Assembly (NCBI GenBank): GCA_019914945.1
Contig: CM034113.1
Span: forward strand, 5,064,850 to 5,128,849
Source of the DNA: Typha latifolia
Taxonomy: Eukaryota > Streptophyta > Magnoliopsida > Poales > Typhaceae
Length of the DNA stretch: 64,000 bases
Direction of reading: 5' to 3'
The position numbers and the translations under genes are program-made. The notes under the pieces are model-generated. The model searched no databases. It was not told the origin of the DNA and was given only the letters and a program-made list of their open reading frames with translations. Shown here piece after piece: positions 45,741-54,440 of the stretch (its first letter is position 1; each line of letters opens with the position of its first letter).

Positions 45741-45763
45741 AAGATGGGGGAAGCGTGGTGGGC

Positions 45764-46471
45764 TGATACATTTAGTTAGGATCTTTTCTTACTCCATTTG
45801 TTGTTTATTTTTATTAAAATAAAATTTCTATAAGTCACGTTCGAACGCAAGTGGGGTCACGTTCGAACGCCCTTGCGAACGCCTACATCAGGTTCGCAAA
45901 TACAAAGAATGCATATTGTGCATTCGAATGCGGTCGGGTGAGTTTGAACGCCCGCGTTCAAACGCCTGCATCGCGTTCGCACATACAGAGAACGTCTTTT
46001 GTGCATTCGAACGCGATCGATAGGAATTCCCGAGAACTAGGGTTACATATTGTTTTAGGACTTGTTGGCTAGCATTGATAAATATGTGGATGGCAGCCAA
46101 CTTTAGAATGCTATTGGATTATTGATTTCTTGCCTCTCTATCATCTATCTACCCTAATCTCCATCCTCCCTATTTACCATCCTTCCACCTCTATCGTTGG
46201 CAAGGTTTCTCCTAACTTCTAATCTCCCTCGACTGTCGAGCCACCCCTCTTCTTTGAGATCTCGACCACTTCGTTCACTTCGTCTACATTCTTTAACTAT
46301 ATTCACAATCCACCTTCATCTATGAATCTAATCCACTTAGTTTCGCAATTTTCTGACTTTCGGAGAATATTTGATAAATATTTTACCACAGTCGCACGGA
46401 CTGATTCCTGTAATACATCCAGATCTTGAAGGAATCATTGTGTAGCGTATCTTTGGTTTCAGATCTTATCA
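45764..46471 (+). repeat. Gypsy B2 3' LTR
   Basis: TGATACATTTAGTTAGG...GATCTTATCA, 708 bp. Relative to the 5' LTR it has lost about 130 bp near 46321. Motifs lie at 45838-46015; the TATA region is changed to GCATTGATAAATATGTGG. Confidence 0.93.
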
Positions 46472-46860
46472 GATCATTAAAAGAAATCTGAGTTTAGCCA
46501 GTTATTATTTTCATCCTTATCTTTTTTAACATTAACCGTTAGATTGTCTTTATCTTCATAGGAGTAAATCTTAACCTAGATATTTTTCAAGCATCCAAAC
46601 CCTAGCCACCTCCTACCTCCAGCAGCTACCCTACTACATGGCCGTCCACCACCACCCTTGGCCATCCTGACGATCGCCACAATGTCAAAAATTACCGTTT
46701 TGCCCTCCTTGAGCTATCTCCACTATTTTATTTTTATCTTTTCATCCCGACCTCCGATTTAGGTGAAACTAGAGCCATTAGAACCCTAACTCATGAGGCT
46801 ACCTCCATAACTTTTCATAATCATCCTTTGAATGGATCATTCCAGATCTAGTCTGTAACA
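46472..46860 (+). repeat. Gypsy C 3' LTR, second part
   Basis: Resumes GATCATTAAAAGAAATCTG and ends CTAGTCTGTAACA at 46860. It matches 5' LTR positions from about 37984. Confidence 0.92.
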
Positions 46861-47940
46861 CATACCGAGAAGAATTTGAGAGGATAAGTAGCCGATGCCA
46901 ACCCCCATGGATGGATCAGCAACTTCGCAGCACCTTCATCTTTGGGCTACGAGGAGATATACAAGTTGACGTGAGGGCTTTAAGGCCTAGAACCTTAAAG
47001 GAGGCCTTCGAAGATGCAATACTCATGGAAGACAAACATCGAGCCATGAAGTTATACCTCAAACAGACCTGGACGAGCCAAGGAAGCCGCAATCCAGCTC
47101 AACTAACCATAGTGGCAGGTAATGTTACCAGCGTACCAAGAATTGCTGCTGCAATGGTGCCTCCTCGAGCACCCCTAAAGCCCTCCCAAGATGTGAAGTA
47201 CGTGCCTAGAGGTCTGAGATGAGCACTCACACCAGCTCAAGTGGAGGAAGGAAGAGCCAAAGACCTATGCTTTCATTGTGATGAGAAGTTTGTACCCGAA
47301 CATCACTGCGCTAAACTGATGGGATCGATGATGCTAATAGATGGATTGAAGGAGGTAGAGGATGAGATTGTAGCTGAAGATGAAGGTGTGGCTGGACAGC
47401 AAGGAGGAGTAGCTGAGGAGCAACCCATGGAGGACGACATGATAGCCAAAATATCCCTCCATGCCTATTCAGGGACAGTCGTGCCAAAGACTTTGCGGGT
47501 GAACAGTGTAGTCAAGAAAACCACAATGAGAATCTTGATCGACACCAGGTCCGCCCACAACTTCATTGATAAGAAGCTTCTTAGGAAGATTGGGCTCGAG
47601 TCGGAACCCACAGATGGGTTCGATGTGATGATTAGAGATGGCACCACATTGCGGGCAGATTTCATTTGTGGAGATGTGGAATTGAAGGTGCAAGGCGAAA
47701 TTTTCACATTGGATCTTTATCTATTAGCATTGTGAGGTGCCGACATTGTCTTGGAGACTCAATGGCTTCGAAGCTTGGGGCCTGTGACATTTGACTTTAC
47801 AAACCTCACATTGACATTTTGGAGGAATCAACTATTGATTGAACTTCCAAGCGTAGGTCCGCAAGTGAGCTCATTTCTTTCTCAGCGCCCACTTTTCCTT
47901 TTTTTCTCAGATCTGCAGAGAGCCAGCGCATAGGATAGTG
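46861..47940 (+). pseudogene. Gypsy D gag part 2 with zinc knuckle, and protease
   Basis: Resumes gag with FGLRGDIQVDVRALRPRT and DAILMEDKHRAMKLY. After a stop near 47220 it enters LTPAQVEEGRAKDLCFHCDE, then KFVPEHHCAKLMG, the gypsy knuckle, followed by an acidic linker (47340-47440). The protease is at about 47520-47760, with MRILIDTRSAHNFIDKKLL where D-T-G or D-S-G is expected; the Gly is Arg, which would abolish activity. LDLYLLAL, a stop, and GADIVLETQWLRSLGPVTFDF complete the domain. The frame then stops at about 47934, where a deletion removes reverse transcriptase and RNase H. Confidence 0.85.
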
Positions 47941-49323
47941 ATCTGGTCCGACTCATAGAGGAGTAGAGAGAGAACCCACCAAGCCACCCTGAGCACAAGG
48001 AGCGCGATCGGTTAGTACTCGAGCGCGAGCGGATCAACGTACCCATGGACAAAGAGTTATAGAGACTATTGATAGCACACTTCCATGATACTTCTATAGC
48101 AAGCCATGAAGGGTCTTACATACCTACAAGTGGCTGGCCCAAAATTGCACATGGACAGCGATGAAGTCAGACTGAAGAAGTATGTGCGTGAATGCCAAAT
48201 CTGCCAACGAGTCAAATCGGAGACACTCAAGGCCAGTAGGCTGTTGCAACCACTGCCTATATCGGAGCATATTTGGGAGGACATCTCCATGGACTTCATC
48301 GAGGGGCTGCCGGAGGTTCGAGGACAATCAGTGGTGTTTGTTGTGGTGGATAGGCTGAGCAAATATGCACATTTCATAGTATTAACGCACCCATTTTCAG
48401 CAAAAAGGGTTGCTGAATTTTTTGTTCGGGAAGTGGCGCACTTGCATTGGATGCCTAGGACGATCGTGTCAGACCGGGATCGCATCTTCATCAGCGAGTT
48501 TTGATCCGAGTTCTTTAGATTGCAAGGGACTCGAGTCAACCTTAGTTCAGCTTATACCCCGAGACGGATGGCCAAACTGAGGTGGTGAATCGCGGACTAG
48601 AGCAATACTTGCGATGCTTTGTGGCAGACCAACCAAAGGATTGGGTCAAATTCCTTCCGTGGGCCGAGTGGTCATACAATACAGCTCATCACTCTAGCAT
48701 CGGCATGACCCCCTTTGAGGCGGTTTATAGGCGCACTCCCCTTGTCTTGCATGCCTACGATAGACTCGCGGTGGCGAATCGGACTGAGCTCGACTTGGAA
48801 CCTACGGATCGAGATGAAACCTTGAGATGGCTCAAGATTCACCTAGCAACAGCCCAAAACTACATGAAGCAAACTCATGACAAAGGCCGGCATGAGTGAG
48901 AGTTTGAGATGGATCAATTGGTGTTCGTTCGAGCTCAACCGTATCGGCAATCCACATTGAGGTCAATTTTGAACCAGATTTTGGGTCACAAGTACTATGG
49001 TCTATACCGAGTGCTACAACAAATTGGTCCAGTAGCTTACTAGTTGGACCTACCTGAGGGAACCCAAATTCATTCAGTTTTCCATGTATCGGCATTGAAG
49101 GCCCAGATTGGGCCTAACCATTTGGTGGGTTCATCCTTGCCCGAACCAATGGAGGAAGATAGCCCAGTTGAGACGGTCTGAGTCTTAGGCCGTAGGAGAA
49201 GACGCCATGGATTCAAATTGGAGACAGAAGTGCTGATCGAGTGGCTAGGCAAGCCCACTAACGAGTCTACTTGGGAGTTAGAGTCAGATATCATGAATCG
49301 CTTCCCCAATTTCACACCTTGAG
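47941..49323 (+). pseudogene. Gypsy D integrase and chromodomain-like C-terminus
   Basis: After the deletion, the frame at 48106-48504 reads YVRECQICQRVKSETLKA (the end of the HHCC zinc-binding domain), then MDFIEGLPEVRGQSVVFVVVDRLSKYAHF and MPRTIVSDRDRIFISEF, covering the first two catalytic Asp positions of the DDE core. A stop and frameshift follow near 48504-48580. The next frame (48582-48899) has FLPWAEWSYNTAHHSSIGMTPFEAVY. The C-terminus has QIHSVFHVSALK, then LETEVLIEWLGKPTNESTWE near 49215-49275, a chromodomain-like block typical of chromoviruses. Integrase would insert the DNA copy. Multiple stops make it non-functional. Confidence 0.85.
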
Positions 49324-49349
49324 GACAAGGTTGCAGAAGCACGGTGGAT

Positions 49350-50086
49350 TGATATGATTCGAGCTTCACCGATGTCGCGTTCGAACGCGGGTGGAGTGTG
49401 TTCGAACGCATTTGCGAATGCATATTCTGCATTCTCTGTCTATGCAAACGTGATGCAGGCGCGTTGGAACGCGGTCGGCAAAAATCTACTGTTTAGGGTT
49501 ATTAATTATCATTTTTGAATTGTTTGATTAGCCTCTGAAGGTGTGGATGGCAATCATGGAATCATAATTGAATGAATTGAGTTTTGCCTTAGTCTCCTTC
49601 ATCTTCTTCTTTCTCGTTCTCTCGTTCCCCGACGACGCTGCTTCTAGCCTTCCTCGACCGGCTACTCACCCTAGTCCCTTAGGGGTGGCCCACTCCTCCC
49701 TCTTCTTCTAATCTATCTATCACCTTGTCCTAACCCCTTTCAATCACCCATAACCCTTCCATCATCACTTATCCACTAGTGCCACCCCATTACCGTCGGT
49801 CTACCACCACCCATCATCATTTAAGATCTCGTGCCTCCATCCACAGATCCATAGACGGACTTCCTAGCGTTTGTCCACTTCTCGGACGATATCTCGAGAT
49901 CCCACCATCTGATTTCCCTAAAATTAGATTTTTGGAAAGTCTTTTCTAGGGCTACACCATATCAAAATTTTAGGTTGATCCGACAGTTGCAACTTTCGGG
50001 ATCTATTTTCAAAGTTCCGTATCAGATCTTATCCAGATCTAAAAAATGGGAGAGATTTAACCTTAGCCTAAGGGGAGATCGTATCA
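49350..50086 (+). repeat. Gypsy D 3' LTR
   Basis: 737 bp. GCGTTCGAACGCGGGTGG and relatives lie at 49378-49475. The core block reads AGCCTCTGAAGGTGTGGATG, again without TATA. Confidence 0.9.
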
Positions 50087-50098
50087 GGTGATCGAGTG

Positions 50099-50100
50099 GA

Positions 50101-50149
<49 letters not shown>

Positions 50150-50180
50150 AAGGGTGAGGGTGAGGGTGGGGTGGGTGAGG
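50099..50180. repeat. (GGGTGA)n tandem repeat, G-quadruplex-prone
   Basis: At least twelve GGG runs are separated mostly by three bases (TGA or TAA). It lies inside hAT copy 3 immediately right of gypsy D. The 'TLTLTL' and 'VRVRVR' open frames over it are artefacts. A short relative sits at 36914-36942. Confidence 0.9.
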
Positions 50181-50301
50181 GACCTGAGGCTGATAGGTGA
50201 GGATGAGGAGGGTAACGTGATGGTGAAGAGTGATGTGATAGGGGAGGGTGGGGTAGGTGAGGCTGATAGATGGGTTATGGGGTGAGGGTATAGTGGGTGA
50301 G

Positions 50302-50336
50302 GGACACGTGGCAATATTTCTTTATGCCACGTGTCC
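50302..50336. promoter_or_regulatory. Perfect 12-bp G-box hairpin in hAT copy 3
   Basis: The same GGACACGTGGCA / TGCCACGTGTCC arms as in copy 1, 11-base loop, fully conserved although surrounding sequence differs. Confidence 0.6.
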
Positions 50337-50475
50337 TTAGTTATAGCTAGTCAGGCTATCGAGTTTATCGAGCCAAGCTTGAACGAGCTGGTTACAGCTC
50401 AGGCTCGGCTTGATATTAATTTCAAGCCAGTTACAACGCTTGGGCTCGGCTTAGCTCTTACCGAGCCGAGCTTAT

Positions 50476-50941
50476 CTCTAAAAGATATTTTTTAATCTCT
50501 AAAATTTTTTGGAGGCCATTAGAGATTAATTCTTAGATTTAGACAGAACGTGCTGAATCTTTCATATCTCAATATATCTACATCATATTTGAAAGAACTA
50601 CATCTCGAGGGTCACTAAGACGGAAGGATCGACCTCAAGAGTTACTAAGGTTTGGAAGTCTATCACGGGAAGTAGTGTGTCACGGGGTCTAGTGAGCAAG
50701 GTTAGTACAGATTGAGTCATAGGAATCGACGGGTGATCTGTAAACTTCTTGTTAACTGCTACAGATTTTAGTAATTGGTTTCAATCCAAGTTTAGATACA
50801 TAACTTTTTTTACCCTATTTTGAGTTTTTTCACGTAAAAACTTTTTGTGTTTGCGATCATCTTTTTCATATTTTATTTTTCGTATATTATTATTGATAAC
50901 ATATGATAGATCTCATCTCTTAGGGCATTTCTTACGTTTTT
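50476..50941 (+). repeat. Sire-like LTR, right half
   Basis: Matches the downstream part of the Sire LTR in order: GACCTCAAGAG, TCTATCACGGGAAG, TCTAGTGAGCAAG, ATCGACGGGTGATCTGTAA, AACTGCTAC, AGTAATTGGTTT and ATCCAAGTTTAGATAC, ending CTTACGTTTTTCA. ATTTGTATAAAAGCG follows where a primer-binding site belongs. It is more diverged than the other Sire LTRs. Confidence 0.65.
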
Positions 50942-50959
50942 CAATTTGTATAAAAGCGT

Positions 50960-51153
50960 ACCTAAGTATTCAAGTAAGTTTTATTTTTTTAAATACAAAG
51001 CGACTCATTTTCATTTGCTAATAAGAGTACCAAAAATTATTCATCCAGTTAGCCAATTTTAAGTACTTTCAAACTACTATAATAAAATATACAAATATAT
51101 ATATAGAGAGAGAACCCCAAAGCACACTTCATATATTACAAATCACTCCATTA
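50960..51153. other. Intergenic DNA downstream of the CHI-like gene
   Basis: A/T-rich, with a short (TA)n(GA)n run near 51094-51113. Nothing coding. Confidence 0.5.
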
Positions 51154-51159
51154 TTTATT
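51154..51159 (-). terminator. Polyadenylation signal of the CHI-like gene
   Basis: AATAAA on the minus strand, about 137 bases after the stop codon at 51296-51298. Confidence 0.5.
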
Positions 51160-51295
51160 ACTACGGTAAAGATACAATGCACCACCATATGATATTAATT
51201 CCATTGCTCCAATTTATGTGGAGGAACCTTGGATATTGATAGTAATGTATCATTGTATCTTCTTTCCTTCCCAACGGAGCACTAATTCATGGAGT

Positions 51296-52487
51296 CTAGA
51301 ATAGTGAGAGCAATAATGCTCCAAATCTTTCTTTAGCTTCCTTGTCAAATGGATCATCACCCAAATACATATGAATGTAAGCCCTACATAGCAGCTCACT
51401 CTCCACCTCGTTAATCAGCTCATCCTTCACTACAAATCAATCACGTACTCATAAACCAACCTCATATTCTAAGTAAATTGGCAGCATCTCACACATAACA
51501 TGGCTAAGAAAGACATACAACATCCTATATTTTAATAATTTTGTGACTAACATGGTGTCTCTTTTTAAACTATTATAATTGGACCGCTTTTTGCCAATAA
51601 TTTTGTTAACACACTTTCGGTTCCTAAAGTGCCAGTAAGAAATTCGAATATTTTCAAGAACATTTCTCAATGATATTTTAGTAAATTTAGTTAGTTTAGA
51701 GTTAGATAGAAAGTGTGTTAAATGTATATGCCCTACTCTAGGATTAGAGGAAATTAGTCAAAAGTAATAGTTTTACAAACATACATGGTGTTATTTGAAA
51801 ATTTTCCTATGATATATGAACAATTAAATAAGAATATTATGTTGAACTTTGGAATATTTTTTATTTATCCTACCCTTTGATTGCAGAACATATCCTGGAA
51901 GTCTCGCTATATCAATCTGGGAACCGCGAGATAACTTCATGTTATCAACAGAGCATCCAAGTACTCTGCAACAAGAAAAAAGATGAATCAAATCAACCAA
52001 CTAAAGATAATAAAATAGAAAAAATTATGAATCTTTTTCCCTATGTTTTGCTTTTATTATTGTTAACATCCTGTCACATGAGTATTTGTTGACTCTATTA
52101 TTTTGCTTTTGTTGTGATAAAAACACCTCGTCTTTAACATAATTAATCAATATAAAAGCAAACGGTAGGATGATTTTGGTATATATATAGAGAGAGAGAG
52201 AAGCATATATACTTGTTTGCGAGCTCTGTATTCTTCTGGCCACCATTGAGCTTCATGATTGATCCTCCAAGCCCCTCGTCAAAGTTGATTCTCACCATAT
52301 TCATGGTGAGACCTCCAAAGACTATTGACATCCTCACCATCATCCAAACGTCACTATCTATCACTGCCTCGTATAACTCCTTGGTGGGCTTCTCTGGAGC
52401 CTGACCAAATTTTGCTTTAAGAAGCTCCTTTAGCTTATCGTTATCACCATATATACCTGCTTGTTAGAAAATTGATCTCTCATCAGT

Positions 52488-52545
<58 letters not shown>

Positions 52546-53097
52546 ATTCAGTCTAACTCAAATCCAAAATGATTTGACTTGTAAATACATCGAATTGGAT
52601 CGCAAGGGACGACTGAAAATTTGGCACCAAAAATATAGTCAGCCAATTCTATCTTTTATAATTTTGCACATTTAAAACTTATAAACGGCTCCAGAACGGA
52701 GATTTTTTTTTATATCTTTTATATTTACTAGATACGTACCGAAGGCATAGATATTTATGCGGAGACCTAACAGTTTCTTCCTCCTCAATCCCACGGCATT
52801 TAGATGCTTCCCATCTGCCAATTTTGTAGGAAATGAGACTCCGGTCTTAGGTTCCACCTCCATCATCAATACCTCTTCTTCCTCCTCCTCCTCCTCCACT
52901 TTGGACTGGTCTTGCTTTTCCCTCGTATCCTCCATGAACTTCTCCTCCACTTTGGTCTGGTCTTGCTTTTCCCTCATATCCTCCATGAACTTCTCCTCCT
53001 CCTCCACTTTGGTCTGGTCTTGCTTTTCCCTCATATCCTCCATGAACTTCTCCTCCTCCACTTTGGTCTGGTCTTGCTTTTCCCTCATATCCTCCAT
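51296..53097 (-). CDS. Chalcone-isomerase-fold protein (CHI-like / fatty-acid-binding type), four exons
   Basis: Exons on the minus strand: 53097-52740, 52456-52213, 51965-51874 and 51429-51296. All introns have GT...AG ends with matching phase, and the 828-bp total gives 275 residues plus TAG. The start is the first in-frame ATG (53097), about 100 bases below a TATA box. Residues 1 to about 80 are four copies of a 19-20-residue unit MEDMREKQDQTKVEEEKF (highly charged, coiled-coil-like). The CHI fold follows: EPKTGVSFPTKLADGKHL, VGLRRKKLLGL, NIYAFGIYG, then WMMVRMSIVFGGLTMNMVR, NFDEGLGGSIMKLNGG, KLSRGSQIDIARLPGYVLQ and, at the C-terminus, SELLCRAYIHMYLGDDPFDK. The family includes true chalcone isomerases and plastid fatty-acid-binding proteins; this sequence is closer to the FAP-like branch by its ELLCRA...LGDDPFDK end, and no transit peptide is evident. 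An upstream exon ending at an acceptor-like TTGTTTAG (53138) is an alternative start. Assignment to the fold is firm; substrate is unknown. Confidence 0.85.
52486..52542. repeat. (TA)n microsatellite in intron 1 of the CHI-like gene
   Basis: About 28 uninterrupted AT dinucleotides, just upstream (on the minus strand) of the intron 1 acceptor. Confidence 0.95.
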
Positions 53098-53110
53098 GAA
53101 CTTCTCCTCC
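52893..53110 (-). repeat. In-frame 57-63-bp coding tandem repeat in exon 1 of the CHI-like gene
   Basis: Four units containing CCATGAACTTCTCCTCC and TGGTCTTGCTTTTCCCTC on the plus strand differ by multiples of three bases, so the reading frame is kept. The Ser/Leu-rich open frames on the plus strand here are shadows. Confidence 0.92.
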
Positions 53111-53200
53111 TCCTCTTGATGCGCACTTGCTATAGCTCTAAACAAGAGGTAAACGAAAGAGATGAATTTGGATATGAGTACACTAAGAAGGCAAGGGATG

Positions 53201-53209
53201 ATATATAAA
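53201..53209 (-). promoter_or_regulatory. TATA box of the CHI-like gene
   Basis: TTTATATAT on the minus strand, about 105 bases upstream of the chosen ATG, which leaves room for a leader of roughly 75 bases. Confidence 0.55.
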
Positions 53210-54440
53210 TATGTAATGGAGATGAGAGAGGTGACATAGGATTAGGTTGTACAGATCCAACTTGTTGACTCATTCAATGCGTATGAATATAATGTGTTTT
53301 TGCTTCTAAAATTCTACTAGCGAATTGTGTCAATTAGAGTAAAACTGTGATATTTGCTATCATCTACTTCTCAACGCTATTCATTATTATAAAAACAAGT
53401 GATTTTTATAAATCTTACTTATTTTGTGATTCCCCCTCAAATTTTGATCCTTTCCACAATAATTCTCATTCAACATCTTCGATTAAGTTACTAAAAAAGA
53501 ATTTTTTATTATGATGTGCAAAATAATCTATAAATACCTAAACTATTCCTGTCTTCTTCGTCCTCTTTTTTCTTCCAAAGATAAATAAAAAGAAGAGGAG
53601 AAGAAGGAGGAGGGGGGAAGATGAGTGATGGCGGCAACGATGGCGGACAACAATGATGGCGGTGATGGTAATAGTGACGGTGGAGAAGATAGGTAGAGAA
53701 TATGGTGAAGGAACATAGAAAATGAGAGGAAATAATAGAGGTATTTTAATAACTTGGTGGATGGTAGTTAGTTAGTTAAAATAACGTTATGATGTTAAAT
53801 AAAAATTATAGGGGAAATGAAAATGTAGGGTTATAAAATTTTTAAAAATAGAGTGTAAATTATAAAATAGGTAAAATATATAGTGTAATTTATAAAAAAA
53901 ATCTCTAAAAACAAAGAGGAAATGATTTACTGCATCATCTCATGTTGGAGGGGGGAGAAAAGTTTACTCAGTAACTCTATGGCTATTAAATATTATGTCA
54001 ATTATATTTTATTTCTATCACTTAAGATGCAACTCGTATGTAGGTATATATAATATTTTTAAATAGTAGAATTATAATAGAACTTTTATTGAAAGGAGCT
54101 TAAATTAAGTTAGTGATGCACATAATACAGCTGTGATTAGAAACGTCTAAGTGATTCTAAATCAAATTAAATACAGCGTTATGGATGGATTTGGAAAATG
54201 CATGCATTAACTCACTCCAACAATATTAATAAATTCTCTATCTGTGATATTAATACATCTACCATTCCCACCAACCTCGGAGAAAACAGCAGTTTCAATC
54301 GGTTAGAGGATCTAGAAAAGAACCTTCTTGTTTTCTTTTTTTAAGGAATTAAGGCTTGTTCTTAAGGGATTAAGATAAGTTATTAACAATAATTCTTATT
54401 GCCTGTTGTACTTAACTTTAGCTACTAATTCTTTATTTTT
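53210..54440. other. Intergenic DNA upstream of the CHI-like gene
   Basis: No coding frame is supported. A GGCGGxxATGG-rich patch lies at 53620-53690. Regulatory sites of the gene may lie here but none could be named. Confidence 0.5.

Larger units (their letters stand above)
40551..46471 (+). mobile_element. Gypsy B2: complete nested Ty3/gypsy element
   Basis: 5' LTR 40551-41306 and 3' LTR 45764-46471 with an exact GATCA duplication (40546-40550, 46472-46476) inside the 3' LTR of gypsy C. The interior of about 4.5 kb keeps every Ty3/gypsy domain in order: gag, zinc knuckle, protease, reverse transcriptase, RNase H, integrase and a chromodomain-like end. It is the most complete gypsy element in the window and the youngest in its nest, but about 20 stops and frameshifts disable it. 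Confidence 0.95.
37837..46860 (+). mobile_element. Gypsy C (gag-only), interrupted by gypsy B2 in its 3' LTR
   Basis: 5' LTR 37837-38385; interior 38386-40369; 3' LTR 40370-40550 continued at 46472-46860. The target duplication CATAC is exact (37832-37836 and 46861-46865) and lies in the gag of gypsy D. The primer-binding site TTGGTATCAAAGCTC follows the 5' LTR. The interior holds only gag, so pol is lost. Its LTR lacks the TTCGAA motif seen in the other families and instead has GTCGAGTCGAGTCGAGTC (about 40398-40421) and a TATA box in CCTATAAATAGGGG. Confidence 0.93.
36131..50086 (+). mobile_element. Gypsy D, interrupted by gypsy C
   Basis: LTRs at 36131-36903 and 49350-50086 (TGATACGATT...ATATCA/GTATCA) with an exact 5-bp duplication GGTGA (36126-36130, 50087-50091). 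Removing the nested gypsy C (37837-46860 plus one CATAC) leaves about 4.9 kb holding gag, protease, the C-terminal half of pol and a chromodomain-like end. Reverse transcriptase and RNase H are deleted near 47940. It sits inside hAT copy 3 and is older than gypsy C and B2. Confidence 0.92.
50087..50475. mobile_element. Non-autonomous hAT element copy 3, right half (3' truncated)
   Basis: Resumes at GGTGATCGAGTGGATGAGG, matching copy 1 from about 10931. It contains the G-rich repeat, the G-box hairpin and part of the GAGCC-rich right subterminal region, and stops at GAGCCGAGCTT near 50475. About 80 bp with the right terminal repeat are missing, so the flanking duplication cannot be checked. 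Confidence 0.85.

Noticed and set aside
50084..50314. 'TLTLTL' and 'VRVRVR' frames
   Set aside because: Low-complexity translations of the (GGGTGA)n array.
52757..53208. Ser- and Leu-rich open frames on the plus strand
   Set aside because: Antisense shadows of the tandem-repeat exon of the CHI-like gene.
53138..53260. Upstream coding exon giving the CHI-like protein a signal or transit peptide
   Set aside because: The in-frame extension has no ATG before the TATA-like region; an acceptor-like TTGTTTAG exists, but no convincing donor exon was found upstream.
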